Assembly (NCBI GenBank): GCA_050115015.1
Contig: JASFRI010000053.1
Location: forward strand, 1-15,457
Direction: 5' to 3'
Length of the DNA stretch: 15,457 nt
Origin: JASFRI01 sp050115015
Lineage (GTDB): Bacteria; Acidobacteriota; Polarisedimenticolia; CBDVAL01
In this document: in pieces, positions 6,920-14,130 of the stretch
Layout of the letters: every line of letters begins with the position of its first letter
Position numbering within the stretch: position 1 is the stretch's first letter
Made by a program: the position numbers and the translations under genes
Notes under the pieces: generated by a model
The model's database searches: none
What the model was told of the DNA's origin: nothing
What the model saw: the letters and a program-made list of their open reading frames with translations, nothing else

Positions 6920-8176
6920 CTACGGGCTCCCCCCGAGCCGGTCGGCCAGCTCGCGGACGCCCAGGAACAGGTAGAGCAGCAGCGCGCCGCCGAGGATGCC
7001 CGCGGTCAGCGGCCGGTTCCCGAGTCCCGTCCCCAGTGGGCCCCGGCGGCGGTTCAGCCACAGCAGGAAGAACGCCAGCAACGGCATGAACAGCGAGCCC
7101 AGCACCGTGTAGACGAGGATCAACCAGAGCGGCCGCCCGCTCCAGACCAGGCCGGCGGCGGCCGCCGCCACGGCAAACACCAGGACGGCGTGCACCGGGT
7201 CGCGGGCCCCGGCGGCGGGTAGCCGGGGCCCGCCGTACCGGCGGTCGGCGGCGCGGAGGAAGTCGGCCAGCAGCGCCGGCACGCCATGCCAGACGCCGAG
7301 CATCGACGTGAACACGGCCGCCCAGACCCCCGCCAGGAACAGACCGTGCGCCGCCGGCCCGAGCATCCCGCCGACCCGGTCGGCCAGCCCGATCAGCAGC
7401 CCGGTGCCGGTCCCGAGCTGCTCCGGCGGCAGGTCGAGGGAGGCGGCGAGCACCAGGACGGCCACCCCGAACAGGCCGGTCAGCCCGTACGCCACGCCCA
7501 GGTCCAGCCGCGCCATCCCCAGCTGCTCGCGGCCGCGCCACCCCTTCGCCTCGATCCAGTAGCCGTAGGCCAGCAGCGTCACGCTGCCGCCGACGCCGCC
7601 GATGATCGACAGGATCATGACCGTGGAGCCGCCCGGCACCGAGGGGAGGAGCAGCCCTCGCAGCACCTCGACCCCGGGACGCAGCCACAGGGCGGAACCC
7701 AGGATCGCCGCGAACATGACGGCGATCAGCCCCTTCATCGACCGTTCGAGCCAGGGGTAGCCCCCCGCCAGCACCGCGCCGGCGGCGACGACGGTGTGGA
7801 CGGTCCCCCAGGCCGCGGGGCTCGCCACGGGCAGCACCGCCGCCGCGGCGATGCCGCAGGCTGCCGCGAGCGCCGCCGCCACGGCGGGCGTCCAGACGAG
7901 GAAGTAGATCGCCAGGTACACCGACATCGCCGGAGGGAAGCGATCGACGACCGCCCGGAGCAGGCTCACCCCCTGCCCCAGCTGCCAGCGGGCGATCCCC
8001 TCGTTCAGCACGAACTTGATCCCCGCCCCGAGCAGGACCGACCAAGCGAGCACCGTGCCGAACCGCACGCCGCCGACGCTGGCGGCGATCAGGTCCCCCG
8101 CGCCGACGCCGGTGGCCGCGATGGCGACCCCCGGACCGAGGCGGCCCAGCCGCGAGCGCAGTTCCGCGAACGTCAC
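6920..8176 (-). CDS. Divergent Nramp-like membrane transporter
   Basis: A 418-residue integral membrane protein with about 11 hydrophobic segments, the size and order of Nramp-family metal transporters, starting LGPGVAIAATGVGAGD. The fold assignment rests on this first segment plus the segment around residues 180-210 (GGSTVMILSIIGGVGGS, then GYWIEAKGW). The canonical metal-binding motifs are absent: DPGN of helix 1 reads GAGD (25-28), and MPH of helix 6 reads MIL. The substrate may therefore not be Mn2+ or Fe2+. I chose the GTG at 8176 because its GTGA overlaps the TGA of the upstream M20D gene, it begins just before the first conserved segment, and longer in-frame extensions run antisense-like with no membrane character. 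There is no strong ribosome site, so translation is probably coupled. It is the last gene of the minus-strand operon. Confidence 0.8.
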   Translation of the reverse strand: MTFAELRSRLGRLGPGVAIAATGVGAGDLIAASVGGVRFGTVLAWSVLLGAGIKFVLNEGIARWQLGQGVSLLRAVVDRFPPAMSVYLAIYFLVWTPAVAAALAAACGIAAAAVLPVASPAAWGTVHTVVAAGAVLAGGYPWLERSMKGLIAVMFAAILGSALWLRPGVEVLRGLLLPSVPGGSTVMILSIIGGVGGSVTLLAYGYWIEAKGWRGREQLGMARLDLGVAYGLTGLFGVAVLVLAASLDLPPEQLGTGTGLLIGLADRVGGMLGPAAHGLFLAGVWAAVFTSMLGVWHGVPALLADFLRAADRRYGGPRLPAAGARDPVHAVLVFAVAAAAAGLVWSGRPLWLILVYTVLGSLFMPLLAFFLLWLNRRRGPLGTGLGNRPLTAGILGGALLLYLFLGVRELADRLGGSP

Positions 8177-9603
8177 CGACCGGGCACCGGCGGCGGGCCA
8201 TCCCCCACGAAGGGCCGGTAGCGATGACCGCCGGTCCGGACCTCGTGCTCCTCGCGCATCTCCCGGAGCAGCTCCGGGTCCTGGAACAGATCCACCATGG
8301 TGGCGGCCATCGCCTTGGCGGCGTAGGTCATCCCCTGGAACCCGATCTCCGTGTTCGAGGCCGCGACCACGGGCCAGGCATGCCAGGGCACGCCGGCGGG
8401 TGCGGTGGTCACCACGACCTGGATCGTCGGCACCACCCAGCTCACGTCGGCGACGTCGGTGGACCCCCCCTCCGGCGCCGGCGGCTCCTCCTCGAAGGGA
8501 AGCACCTCCCCGTGCATCCCGACCGGCTCGACGCCGGCGGCGATCTGGATCGCCTTGCCGAGCTCCGTGGCCGCCTGGTCGAACTTCAGGGGCCCCAGCC
8601 ATTCCAGGTTGCGCTGCATCGCCCTGGCGCCGGCCAGGCTCGGGAGCATCTCGTAGGAGCCGCTCTGCACGGTCACGGAGCCCGCGGTGCCGGTGGCCAG
8701 GGCGGCGCCCTGCACCATCGCCCGCGTTCGCTGCAGCAGATCGTCGACCCCCTTCCGGGTCGTGTCCCGCAGCCAGCACCAGACCGAGGCGGTCTCGGGC
8801 ACGACGTTGGGCGCCCCGCCGCCGTCGGGGATCGTGTAGTGCATGCGCACGCTGGGACGCACGTGCTCCCGCATCAGGTTCAGGGCGTGCAGGAACACCT
8901 CGACGGCGTCGAGGGCGCTGCGGCCGTTCCAGGGATCGTAGGCGGCGTGCGCCGCCTTCCCCTGGAACTCGATCCGGAGATCCACCATGGCCTGGCTGCT
9001 GCGGGTGTCGGCGCGGATCACGAAGTCGGGGTGCCAGACCACCACGGCGTCGACGTCGTCGAACAGCCCCTCCCGCACCATGTAGACCTTGCCCCCCACC
9101 GCCTCCTCGGCAGGGGTGCCGTAGAAGCGCACCGTCCCCTTCAACGTGCCCGCCTCGATCTGCTCCTTCACGGCCAGCGCCGCCCCGAGGCTCGCGGCGC
9201 CGAACAGGTTGTGGCCGCAGCCGTGGCCAGCGCCCCCGGGCACCACGGGTTCGCGTTCCGGCTGCGCCTTCTGGGAAATGCCGGGGAGGGCGTCGTACTC
9301 CCCGAGGATCCCGATCACCGGACGGCCCTCGCCGTAGCTGGCGACGAACGCCGTGGGCATCCCCGCCACCCCGCGCTCGACCCGGAAGCCGTGGGCCTCC
9401 GCGTGGTCCGCCAGGAGCGCCGCGGAGCGGGTCTCCTCCAGCGCCGTCTCGGCGTACTCCCAGACCTTTGCCGCCAGATCCACGAGTTCCTCCCGGTGCC
9501 GGTCCACCGAGGCCACCGCCGTCGCCTTTGGCGGCGGCGCGGCGGCCGCCGTGAACGCCGTGACGAGCGCGAGGATCGCCCCCTCGACCACCTTGCTCCT
9601 CAT
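8173..9603 (-). CDS. M20D-type metallo-amidohydrolase, probably exported
   Basis: A 476-residue hydrolase related to the AbgB (p-aminobenzoyl-glutamate hydrolase) and N-acyl amino acid amidohydrolase group. All expected two-metal ligands are visible: C129 and H131 in GHGCGHNLFG, E166/E167 in TPAEEAVGGK, H191 in VWHPD, and H408 in VPWHAWPV. The dimerisation or lid domain lies around residues 200-320. The N-terminus (MRSKVVEGAILALVTAFTAAAA) looks like a signal peptide, so the enzyme may act in the periplasm, unlike cytoplasmic AbgB. It probably removes an acyl or amino-acid group from a conjugate; the substrate is unknown. The ATG at 9603 follows GGAGG and overlaps the upstream stop as ATGA. 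Its own TGA overlaps the GTG of the transporter. The tight coupling suggests that hydrolase and transporter share a task, perhaps release then uptake. Confidence 0.9.
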   Translation of the reverse strand: MRSKVVEGAILALVTAFTAAAAPPPKATAVASVDRHREELVDLAAKVWEYAETALEETRSAALLADHAEAHGFRVERGVAGMPTAFVASYGEGRPVIGILGEYDALPGISQKAQPEREPVVPGGAGHGCGHNLFGAASLGAALAVKEQIEAGTLKGTVRFYGTPAEEAVGGKVYMVREGLFDDVDAVVVWHPDFVIRADTRSSQAMVDLRIEFQGKAAHAAYDPWNGRSALDAVEVFLHALNLMREHVRPSVRMHYTIPDGGGAPNVVPETASVWCWLRDTTRKGVDDLLQRTRAMVQGAALATGTAGSVTVQSGSYEMLPSLAGARAMQRNLEWLGPLKFDQAATELGKAIQIAAGVEPVGMHGEVLPFEEEPPAPEGGSTDVADVSWVVPTIQVVVTTAPAGVPWHAWPVVAASNTEIGFQGMTYAAKAMAATMVDLFQDPELLREMREEHEVRTGGHRYRPFVGDGPPPVPGR

Positions 9604-10811
9604 CCGTCCCCCTCCCCCTCGGCGGCGGGATGTCCCGGTGCGTCGAGGACCGTCTCCCGCAACCGCCGGATCTCCTCGGCCGTGGCGGGCCGCCACTGGC
9701 CGGTGCGGAGGCGCTTCTCGATGGCCTCCCGCGGGTACTTCACGGAGGATACCAGGCGCCCCGCCCCCGCGAAGAAGTGCGTACGCCCGCGCTCCCCGAG
9801 GACGACCCGGGTCCCGTGGCCGCCGTCGATCAGGATCGAGCCGTCGGGGGCGGTCCGCAGGTCCTCCACGGCCTTCCGCGTGGGGCGGTCCCCGCTGCGA
9901 TGGCGCTGCTCCGCGTGCCGCGTACGGCGTCCCCGTCCGCGCAGGTCCCGCTCGATCCGGCGGCTCAGCCCCTGCAGCACCCCGCGGACCCGCGCGTCGA
10001 ACGCCGCGCCGGGCAGGCGGCCGCGGCCGGACCGTCGCCCCAGGGCGTCCAGCCGGGCCTGGGCCCAGAGGACCGCGGCGCGCCACGGCTTCGCCTCCGG
10101 CCGCACCGCCGCGAGCCGTCCTTCCGTGCCGGGCCCGCCGCCGATGAGGTTCAGCCCCACCCGCCGGCCTCCGCGGCGCCGCCGGCTCACCACCGCCTGG
10201 AAGGTCAGTGCCAGTGGCTCTCCCAGGTCCGGTAGCCGGAACAGGCCGGCGCAGATCTGCCCGACGACGTCGTGCACCCGCGCCGCGCGGTGGAACTCCG
10301 GCATCAGCTCTCCCTTGAGCACCGCCCCGTCGAGGGCCAGGGCGATCACCTGCGGGCGGCGCTCGTCGTAGAGGCGGTCCACCTCCGGGTGGTGCTGTTC
10401 CAGGCAGAGCTGGCCGAAATCCCGCCAGCGCGGCATTCCGGTGGGCCCGTAGCCGGCAAAGACCTCCCGTGACCCACCGGGGCGAGCGTGGGCGCAGTCG
10501 GCGCTCTCGCAGCGGTGGCAGAAGGCGCGCCCGGGCCGGAACGCCGCGGCCGCCTCGATCGCCTCGTCGACGAAGCGAGCGACGGCCTCCTCGAGGGCGG
10601 CTTCGACGGCCTCCTCCCCCGCCTGGGGGTCCCTCAGATCGATCTCCAGGGACAGCTCCAGCGTCCCCAGCCGGTCCTCGATCAGGTGTCCCCCTGGGCT
10701 ACCCTGCACCCGGCGGCGCACGGTCTCCACGACCCTGCGGTGCAACTCACGGCCGGGTCCGCTGCGCGGTCGTCGGGCCGAGCGGGAGCTTCGCTTGCCG
10801 GTCATCGCCAT
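9600..10811 (-). CDS. Unrecognised protein with a Cys/His cluster, first gene of operon
   Basis: A 403-residue protein I cannot assign to a family. The N-terminal 30 residues are strongly basic (Arg, Lys, Ser). A helical acidic stretch follows at about 55-90. Next comes C98-x2-C101-x4-C106-x-H108 (CHRCESADCAHA), a compact, possibly zinc-binding cluster reminiscent of SWIM-type fingers but not matching their CxC spacing. The middle (about 165-220) is hydrophobic and well mixed. A very Arg-rich segment (about 235-310) precedes a C-terminal block with ILIDGGHGTRVVLGERGRTH and KYPREAIEKRLRTGQWRPAT, which look like conserved motifs. There is no signal peptide or membrane segment, so it is probably cytoplasmic and possibly nucleic-acid-binding given its charge; this is inference. 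Start choice is uncertain: ATG 10811 is preferred, with ATG 10805 and GTG 10841 as alternatives. The stop overlaps the next gene as ATGA, strong evidence of a real coupled gene. Confidence 0.75.
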   Translation of the reverse strand: MAMTGKRSSRSARRPRSGPGRELHRRVVETVRRRVQGSPGGHLIEDRLGTLELSLEIDLRDPQAGEEAVEAALEEAVARFVDEAIEAAAAFRPGRAFCHRCESADCAHARPGGSREVFAGYGPTGMPRWRDFGQLCLEQHHPEVDRLYDERRPQVIALALDGAVLKGELMPEFHRAARVHDVVGQICAGLFRLPDLGEPLALTFQAVVSRRRRGGRRVGLNLIGGGPGTEGRLAAVRPEAKPWRAAVLWAQARLDALGRRSGRGRLPGAAFDARVRGVLQGLSRRIERDLRGRGRRTRHAEQRHRSGDRPTRKAVEDLRTAPDGSILIDGGHGTRVVLGERGRTHFFAGAGRLVSSVKYPREAIEKRLRTGQWRPATAEEIRRLRETVLDAPGHPAAEGEGDG

Positions 10812-10848
10812 GCAAGTTTCCCGTACGGAGGGGACGTCCACAACGACC

Positions 10849-10878
10849 TTGCCGGGGCGCGGCCGCGACGGCTACCAT
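10849..10878 (+). promoter_or_regulatory. possible promoter for the zincin/S9 gene pair
   Basis: TTGCCG (10849-10854) and TACCAT (10873-10878), separated by 18 bp, lie in the 87 bp between the divergent operon and the plus-strand TPR-zincin gene. Each hexamer has four of six consensus bases. The implied leader is about 14 nt, just holding the ribosome site GGAGGAG. Weak matches in a GC-rich spacer. Confidence 0.3.
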
Positions 10879-10898
10879 CAGCGCCACCGGAGGAGCCG

Positions 10899-11942
10899 AT
10901 GGGACGCAGGGGAAAGGGGCCCCGAAGGCAGCCGCCCTCCAGCGTGGCCGAGGCGCTGGAGCGCTTCGACACCCGCTTCGAGGAAGGCGAGATGGAGGCG
11001 GCCCTGGAGGTCGCGGAGGCGGGCCTGCGCCTCGCCCCCGGGGAGGCCGGCCTGCACCACGCCCGGGGGCTGGCCCTCTGGGGCCTGGAGCGTCACGCCG
11101 CCGCCGCCGAGGCCATGATGAGGGCCCTGGAGCTCGATCCGGCGCTCCCGGACCCGCACCTCGATCTCGCCGCACTGAGGATCGACCCGCTCGACGCGCC
11201 CCTGGACGCGCTGCGGGGGCTCAAGGCGGCGCGCCGGGCGCTGTCGGCGCCGGAGCTCCGGGCCGCCGCCCACGTGCTCGCCGGCCGGGCATGGCTCGCC
11301 CTCGAGGATCCGCGCACCGCCGAGAAGGAAGTCCGGAAGGCCGTGAAGCTGCAGCCGGAGGACGGCGAGATCCGCGCCGAGCTCGCGGAGGCCCAGGTCG
11401 AGGCGGGGAACCTGGCCCGGGCGCAGGAGACGCTGCGGGAGGCGCTGGCCCTGGACCCCGGCCTGGTCCGTGCGCGCTGGCTGCTGGCGGTGCTCCTGGA
11501 CCGGGACGGCGATCCTGCGGCCGTGGCGGCGTTCGAGGAGGCGGCGCGGACCGACCCGGACGCCTGCTTCGTCCCCGAGCGCCTCGATGACGCGGCGTTC
11601 GACCTCCAGGTGGAGAAGGCGCTGGCGGCGGTGCCCCCACGCTTCCGGCGCCACCTGCGCAACACCGAGATCGCGGTCGAGCCGTACCCGTCCGAGTCGT
11701 TCGTGCGGGACCACCAGGTCTCGCCGCTGATCCTCGGCCTGTTCCTGGGGACACCGCTGACGCAGCGGACCTTCGAGCTCGAGGATCTGCCGCCTCGGAT
11801 CATCGTGTTCCAGCGCAACCTCGAGAACTGCTGCCGCAACCGCCGGGAGCTGGTCCGGGAGATCGGGATCACCTTGCGGCACGAGATCGGTCACCTGCTC
11901 GGGATGGAGGAGGATGACCTGGAGGACGCCGGTCATGCGTGA
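10899..11942 (+). CDS. TPR-repeat protein with C-terminal zincin (HEIGH) metallopeptidase domain
   Basis: A 347-residue, probably cytoplasmic protein with no signal peptide. Residues about 15-215 are Ala/Leu/Glu-rich helical TPR-type repeats (ALELDPALPDPHLDLAAL and ALALDPGLVRARWLLAVL are repeat units). From about residue 235 it matches the small zincin family PF06262 (MMP-like, formerly DUF1025), including PPRIIVFQRNLE and ending with HEIGHLLGMEEDDLED. H328 and H332 are the zinc-binding histidines and E329 the general base; E338 sits at the likely third-ligand position. Stand-alone members of the zincin family are usually about 100-150 residues, so the long TPR half is an added partner-binding module. 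The ATG at 10899 follows GGAGGAG at 4-5 bases. The S9 peptidase starts 22 bp after its stop on the same strand, so the two are probably co-transcribed. Its actual proteolytic activity is unproven for the family. Confidence 0.85.
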   Translation: MGRRGKGPRRQPPSSVAEALERFDTRFEEGEMEAALEVAEAGLRLAPGEAGLHHARGLALWGLERHAAAAEAMMRALELDPALPDPHLDLAALRIDPLDAPLDALRGLKAARRALSAPELRAAAHVLAGRAWLALEDPRTAEKEVRKAVKLQPEDGEIRAELAEAQVEAGNLARAQETLREALALDPGLVRARWLLAVLLDRDGDPAAVAAFEEAARTDPDACFVPERLDDAAFDLQVEKALAAVPPRFRRHLRNTEIAVEPYPSESFVRDHQVSPLILGLFLGTPLTQRTFELEDLPPRIIVFQRNLENCCRNRRELVREIGITLRHEIGHLLGMEEDDLEDAGHA

Positions 11943-11964
11943 GGGGCCGGCCCACGGAGGATTC

Positions 11965-14013
11965 ATGATGCCGCACACTGCCCGTCCGCGTCGCCTGGCC
12001 GGCAGGCTGCTCGCCTTCCTGCTCGCCCTGTCGCCGGCACTCGCCGCGGACACCCATACCTTCACCGTCCAGGACATGATCGACATGCAGCGGGTCTCCG
12101 GGGCGGCTCCGTCCCCCGACGGCCGCTGGATCGCGTTCGAGCTGCGCACGTACAGCCTGGAGACGAACAAGGGAGAGGCGGACCTGTGGCTGATCGCCTC
12201 CGAGGGGGGTGAGCCCCGGCGGCTGACCACCAGCGCCGCCCAGGACTCCGGCGCCTCCTGGTCCCCCGACGGCAAGCGGATCGCGTTCCTGTCGACCCGA
12301 TCCGGGTCCTCCCAGGTCTGGATCCTGCCCCTCGACGGCGGCGAGGCGATCCAGGCCACCGACCTGCCGCTGGACGTCGACGCGGTGAAGTGGTCCCCCG
12401 ACGGCAGCCGGCTGGCGCTGGCGATGGCGGTGTACCCGGACTGCGGGGACCTGGCGTGCACCGCCGGGCGGGATCGCGAACGCGAGGAGGCCGGCGTGGA
12501 GGCCCGGATCTACGACGGGCTCATGATCCGCCACTGGGATCACTGGCTGGACGGCAAGCGCAACCACGTCTTCGTCCGGAGCGTGGAGGGCGGCGAGCCG
12601 CGGGACCTGATGCCCGGCCTGGACGCGGACTGCCCCACGGTCCCCTTCGGAGGCGCCGAGGACTTCACCTGGGCTCCCGACGGCAGCGCCATCGTCTACA
12701 CCGCGAAGATCGACGAGCACCCGGAGCGCAGCACGAACTACGACCTGTTCCGCGTGCCCGTCGTGGGGGGGGCCGCCGAGAACCTGACCGCCGACAACCC
12801 GGCGTGGGACGCCCAGCCGAGCTTCTCCCCGGACGGCGAGCACCTTGCCTACCTGGCGATGGGGCGACCGGGATACGAGGCGGATCGCTTTCAGCTGATG
12901 CTGCTGGAGCGGGACGGAGGACGGCGCTCGTTGACCTCCGGGTGGGATCGATCCGTCGGCTCCGTCGCCTGGGGGCCGACGTCCCGTTACCTGCTGGCCA
13001 CGGTGGAGGACGAGGGCCGGCGATCGATCTTCCGCATCCAGCTGGCAGGCGGCACGCCGCGCCGGCTCCTCCAGGGGGGTTACTTCACCGGCGTCGCCGC
13101 GTTGCCCGACGGGCGGATCGTGGCCGTCCGGGATTCCATGGCGGGCCCGGCGGAGCTGTTCGAAGCCTCGCCGGACGGTTCCGACGGCAAGGCGCTCACC
13201 CACGTCAACGACGAGCGCGTCGCCGCGGTGCGGCTGTCGACGCCGGAGGAGTTCCGGTTCGCCGGGGCGGAGGGACACCCGGTGCACGGCTGGCTGCTGA
13301 AACCCGTGGGCTTCGAGCCGGGCCGGAAGTACCCGCTCGTCTACCTGATCCATGGCGGCCCCCAGGGCGCCTGGACGGATCACTTCCACTACCGCTGGAA
13401 CCCGCAGGCATACGCCGCCGCGGGCTACGTGGTGGCGATGGTCAATTTCCACGGCTCCACCGGCTACGGCCAGGGCTTCACCGATGCCATCAACCGGGAC
13501 TGGGGCGGGAAGCCCTACGAGGACCTGATGCTGGGCCTCGATCAGCTGATCCGCGAGCACGACTGGATCGACGGGGAGCGGATCGGGGCCGCGGGGGCCT
13601 CCTACGGCGGTTACATGATCAACTGGATCGCGGGGCACACGGACCGGTTCCGCTGCCTCGTGAACCACGACGGCCTGTTCAGCCTCCGGAGCATGTACTA
13701 CAGCACCGAGGAGCTGTGGTTCCCCGAGTGGGACCTGGGTGGCCCCCCCTGGGAGGCGGAGGAGCTCTACCGGCGCTGGGACCCTGCAGTGTTCGTCGAG
13801 AACTGGAAGACCCCGATGCTGGTCATCCACGGGGGGAGGGACTACCGGGTGGCGGACACGGAGGGGATCTCCGCGTTCACGGCGCTGCAGCGTCGCGGCG
13901 TCCCCTCCAAGCTCCTCTACTTCCCCGACGAGGACCACTGGGTCATGAAGCCGCGCAACATGAAGCTGTGGCACGAGACGGTGCTGGACTGGCTGGACCG
14001 CTATCTGCGTTAG
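11965..14013 (+). CDS. Exported S9 family (prolyl oligopeptidase-like) serine peptidase
   Basis: A 682-residue serine peptidase with a signal peptide (Arg-rich start, hydrophobic 15-26, cleavage near ALA-AD at 27-28). The N-terminal part is a beta-propeller with recurring PD40 units: SPDGRWIAF, SPDGKRIAFLS, SPDGSRLALAM, APDGSAIVYTA and SPDGEHLAYLA. The C-terminal alpha/beta-hydrolase domain (about 440-682) has catalytic S546 in GASYGGYM, D626 in HGGRDYRV and H658 in DEDHWV, with spacing normal for acyl-aminoacyl or dipeptidyl peptidases of family S9. It should cleave short peptides in the periplasm, with the propeller filtering substrates. GGAGG (11956-11960) supports ATG 11965 or the adjacent ATG 11968. 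An earlier ATG at 11935 overlaps the upstream gene but lacks a ribosome site. The C-terminus (DWLDRYLR) is full length. Its TAG stop is the first three bases of an inverted-repeat element. Confidence 0.95.
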   Translation: MMPHTARPRRLAGRLLAFLLALSPALAADTHTFTVQDMIDMQRVSGAAPSPDGRWIAFELRTYSLETNKGEADLWLIASEGGEPRRLTTSAAQDSGASWSPDGKRIAFLSTRSGSSQVWILPLDGGEAIQATDLPLDVDAVKWSPDGSRLALAMAVYPDCGDLACTAGRDREREEAGVEARIYDGLMIRHWDHWLDGKRNHVFVRSVEGGEPRDLMPGLDADCPTVPFGGAEDFTWAPDGSAIVYTAKIDEHPERSTNYDLFRVPVVGGAAENLTADNPAWDAQPSFSPDGEHLAYLAMGRPGYEADRFQLMLLERDGGRRSLTSGWDRSVGSVAWGPTSRYLLATVEDEGRRSIFRIQLAGGTPRRLLQGGYFTGVAALPDGRIVAVRDSMAGPAELFEASPDGSDGKALTHVNDERVAAVRLSTPEEFRFAGAEGHPVHGWLLKPVGFEPGRKYPLVYLIHGGPQGAWTDHFHYRWNPQAYAAAGYVVAMVNFHGSTGYGQGFTDAINRDWGGKPYEDLMLGLDQLIREHDWIDGERIGAAGASYGGYMINWIAGHTDRFRCLVNHDGLFSLRSMYYSTEELWFPEWDLGGPPWEAEELYRRWDPAVFVENWKTPMLVIHGGRDYRVADTEGISAFTALQRRGVPSKLLYFPDEDHWVMKPRNMKLWHETVLDWLDRYLR

Positions 14014-14114
14014 CAGGCTGCTGAAAAACGGCGCGGCCCGCGGCTTCCCGCAAACGGCTCGCGCCCTTCGGGTTGCGGCAACGCGGGGGCGCGGACTTTT
14101 TCCGCTGCCTGCTA
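14011..14114. repeat. near-palindromic inverted-repeat element (MITE- or terminator-like)
   Basis: The ends read TAGCAGGCTGCTGAAAAA (left) and, as reverse complement of the right, TAGCAGGCAGCGGAAAAA: 16 of 18 bases match. Weaker matching continues inward for about 25 more bases to CCGCAA, so the 104 bp can fold into one long imperfect hairpin. Each strand shows a GC-rich stem followed by TTTTT, so it could also work as a bidirectional terminator for the two converging genes it separates. A TA at each outer edge would fit a TA target duplication of IS630/mariner-type elements, though TA may equally be part of the repeat. There is no transposase. It supplies the TAG stop of the S9 peptidase and fills most of the 117 bp convergent gap. 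Confidence 0.6.
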
Positions 14115-14130
14115 GAGGTGCGGCCTCTCT

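Noticed and set aside
12105..12850. Recurring DNA motif around CCCGACGGC in the S9 gene
   Set aside because: It encodes the SPDG signature of successive PD40 beta-propeller units, so it is a protein repeat rather than a DNA repeat element.
11869..13974. 701-codon minus-strand open frame opposite the S9 peptidase
   Set aside because: It is antisense to a gene with complete catalytic motifs, and its composition is that of a shadow frame.
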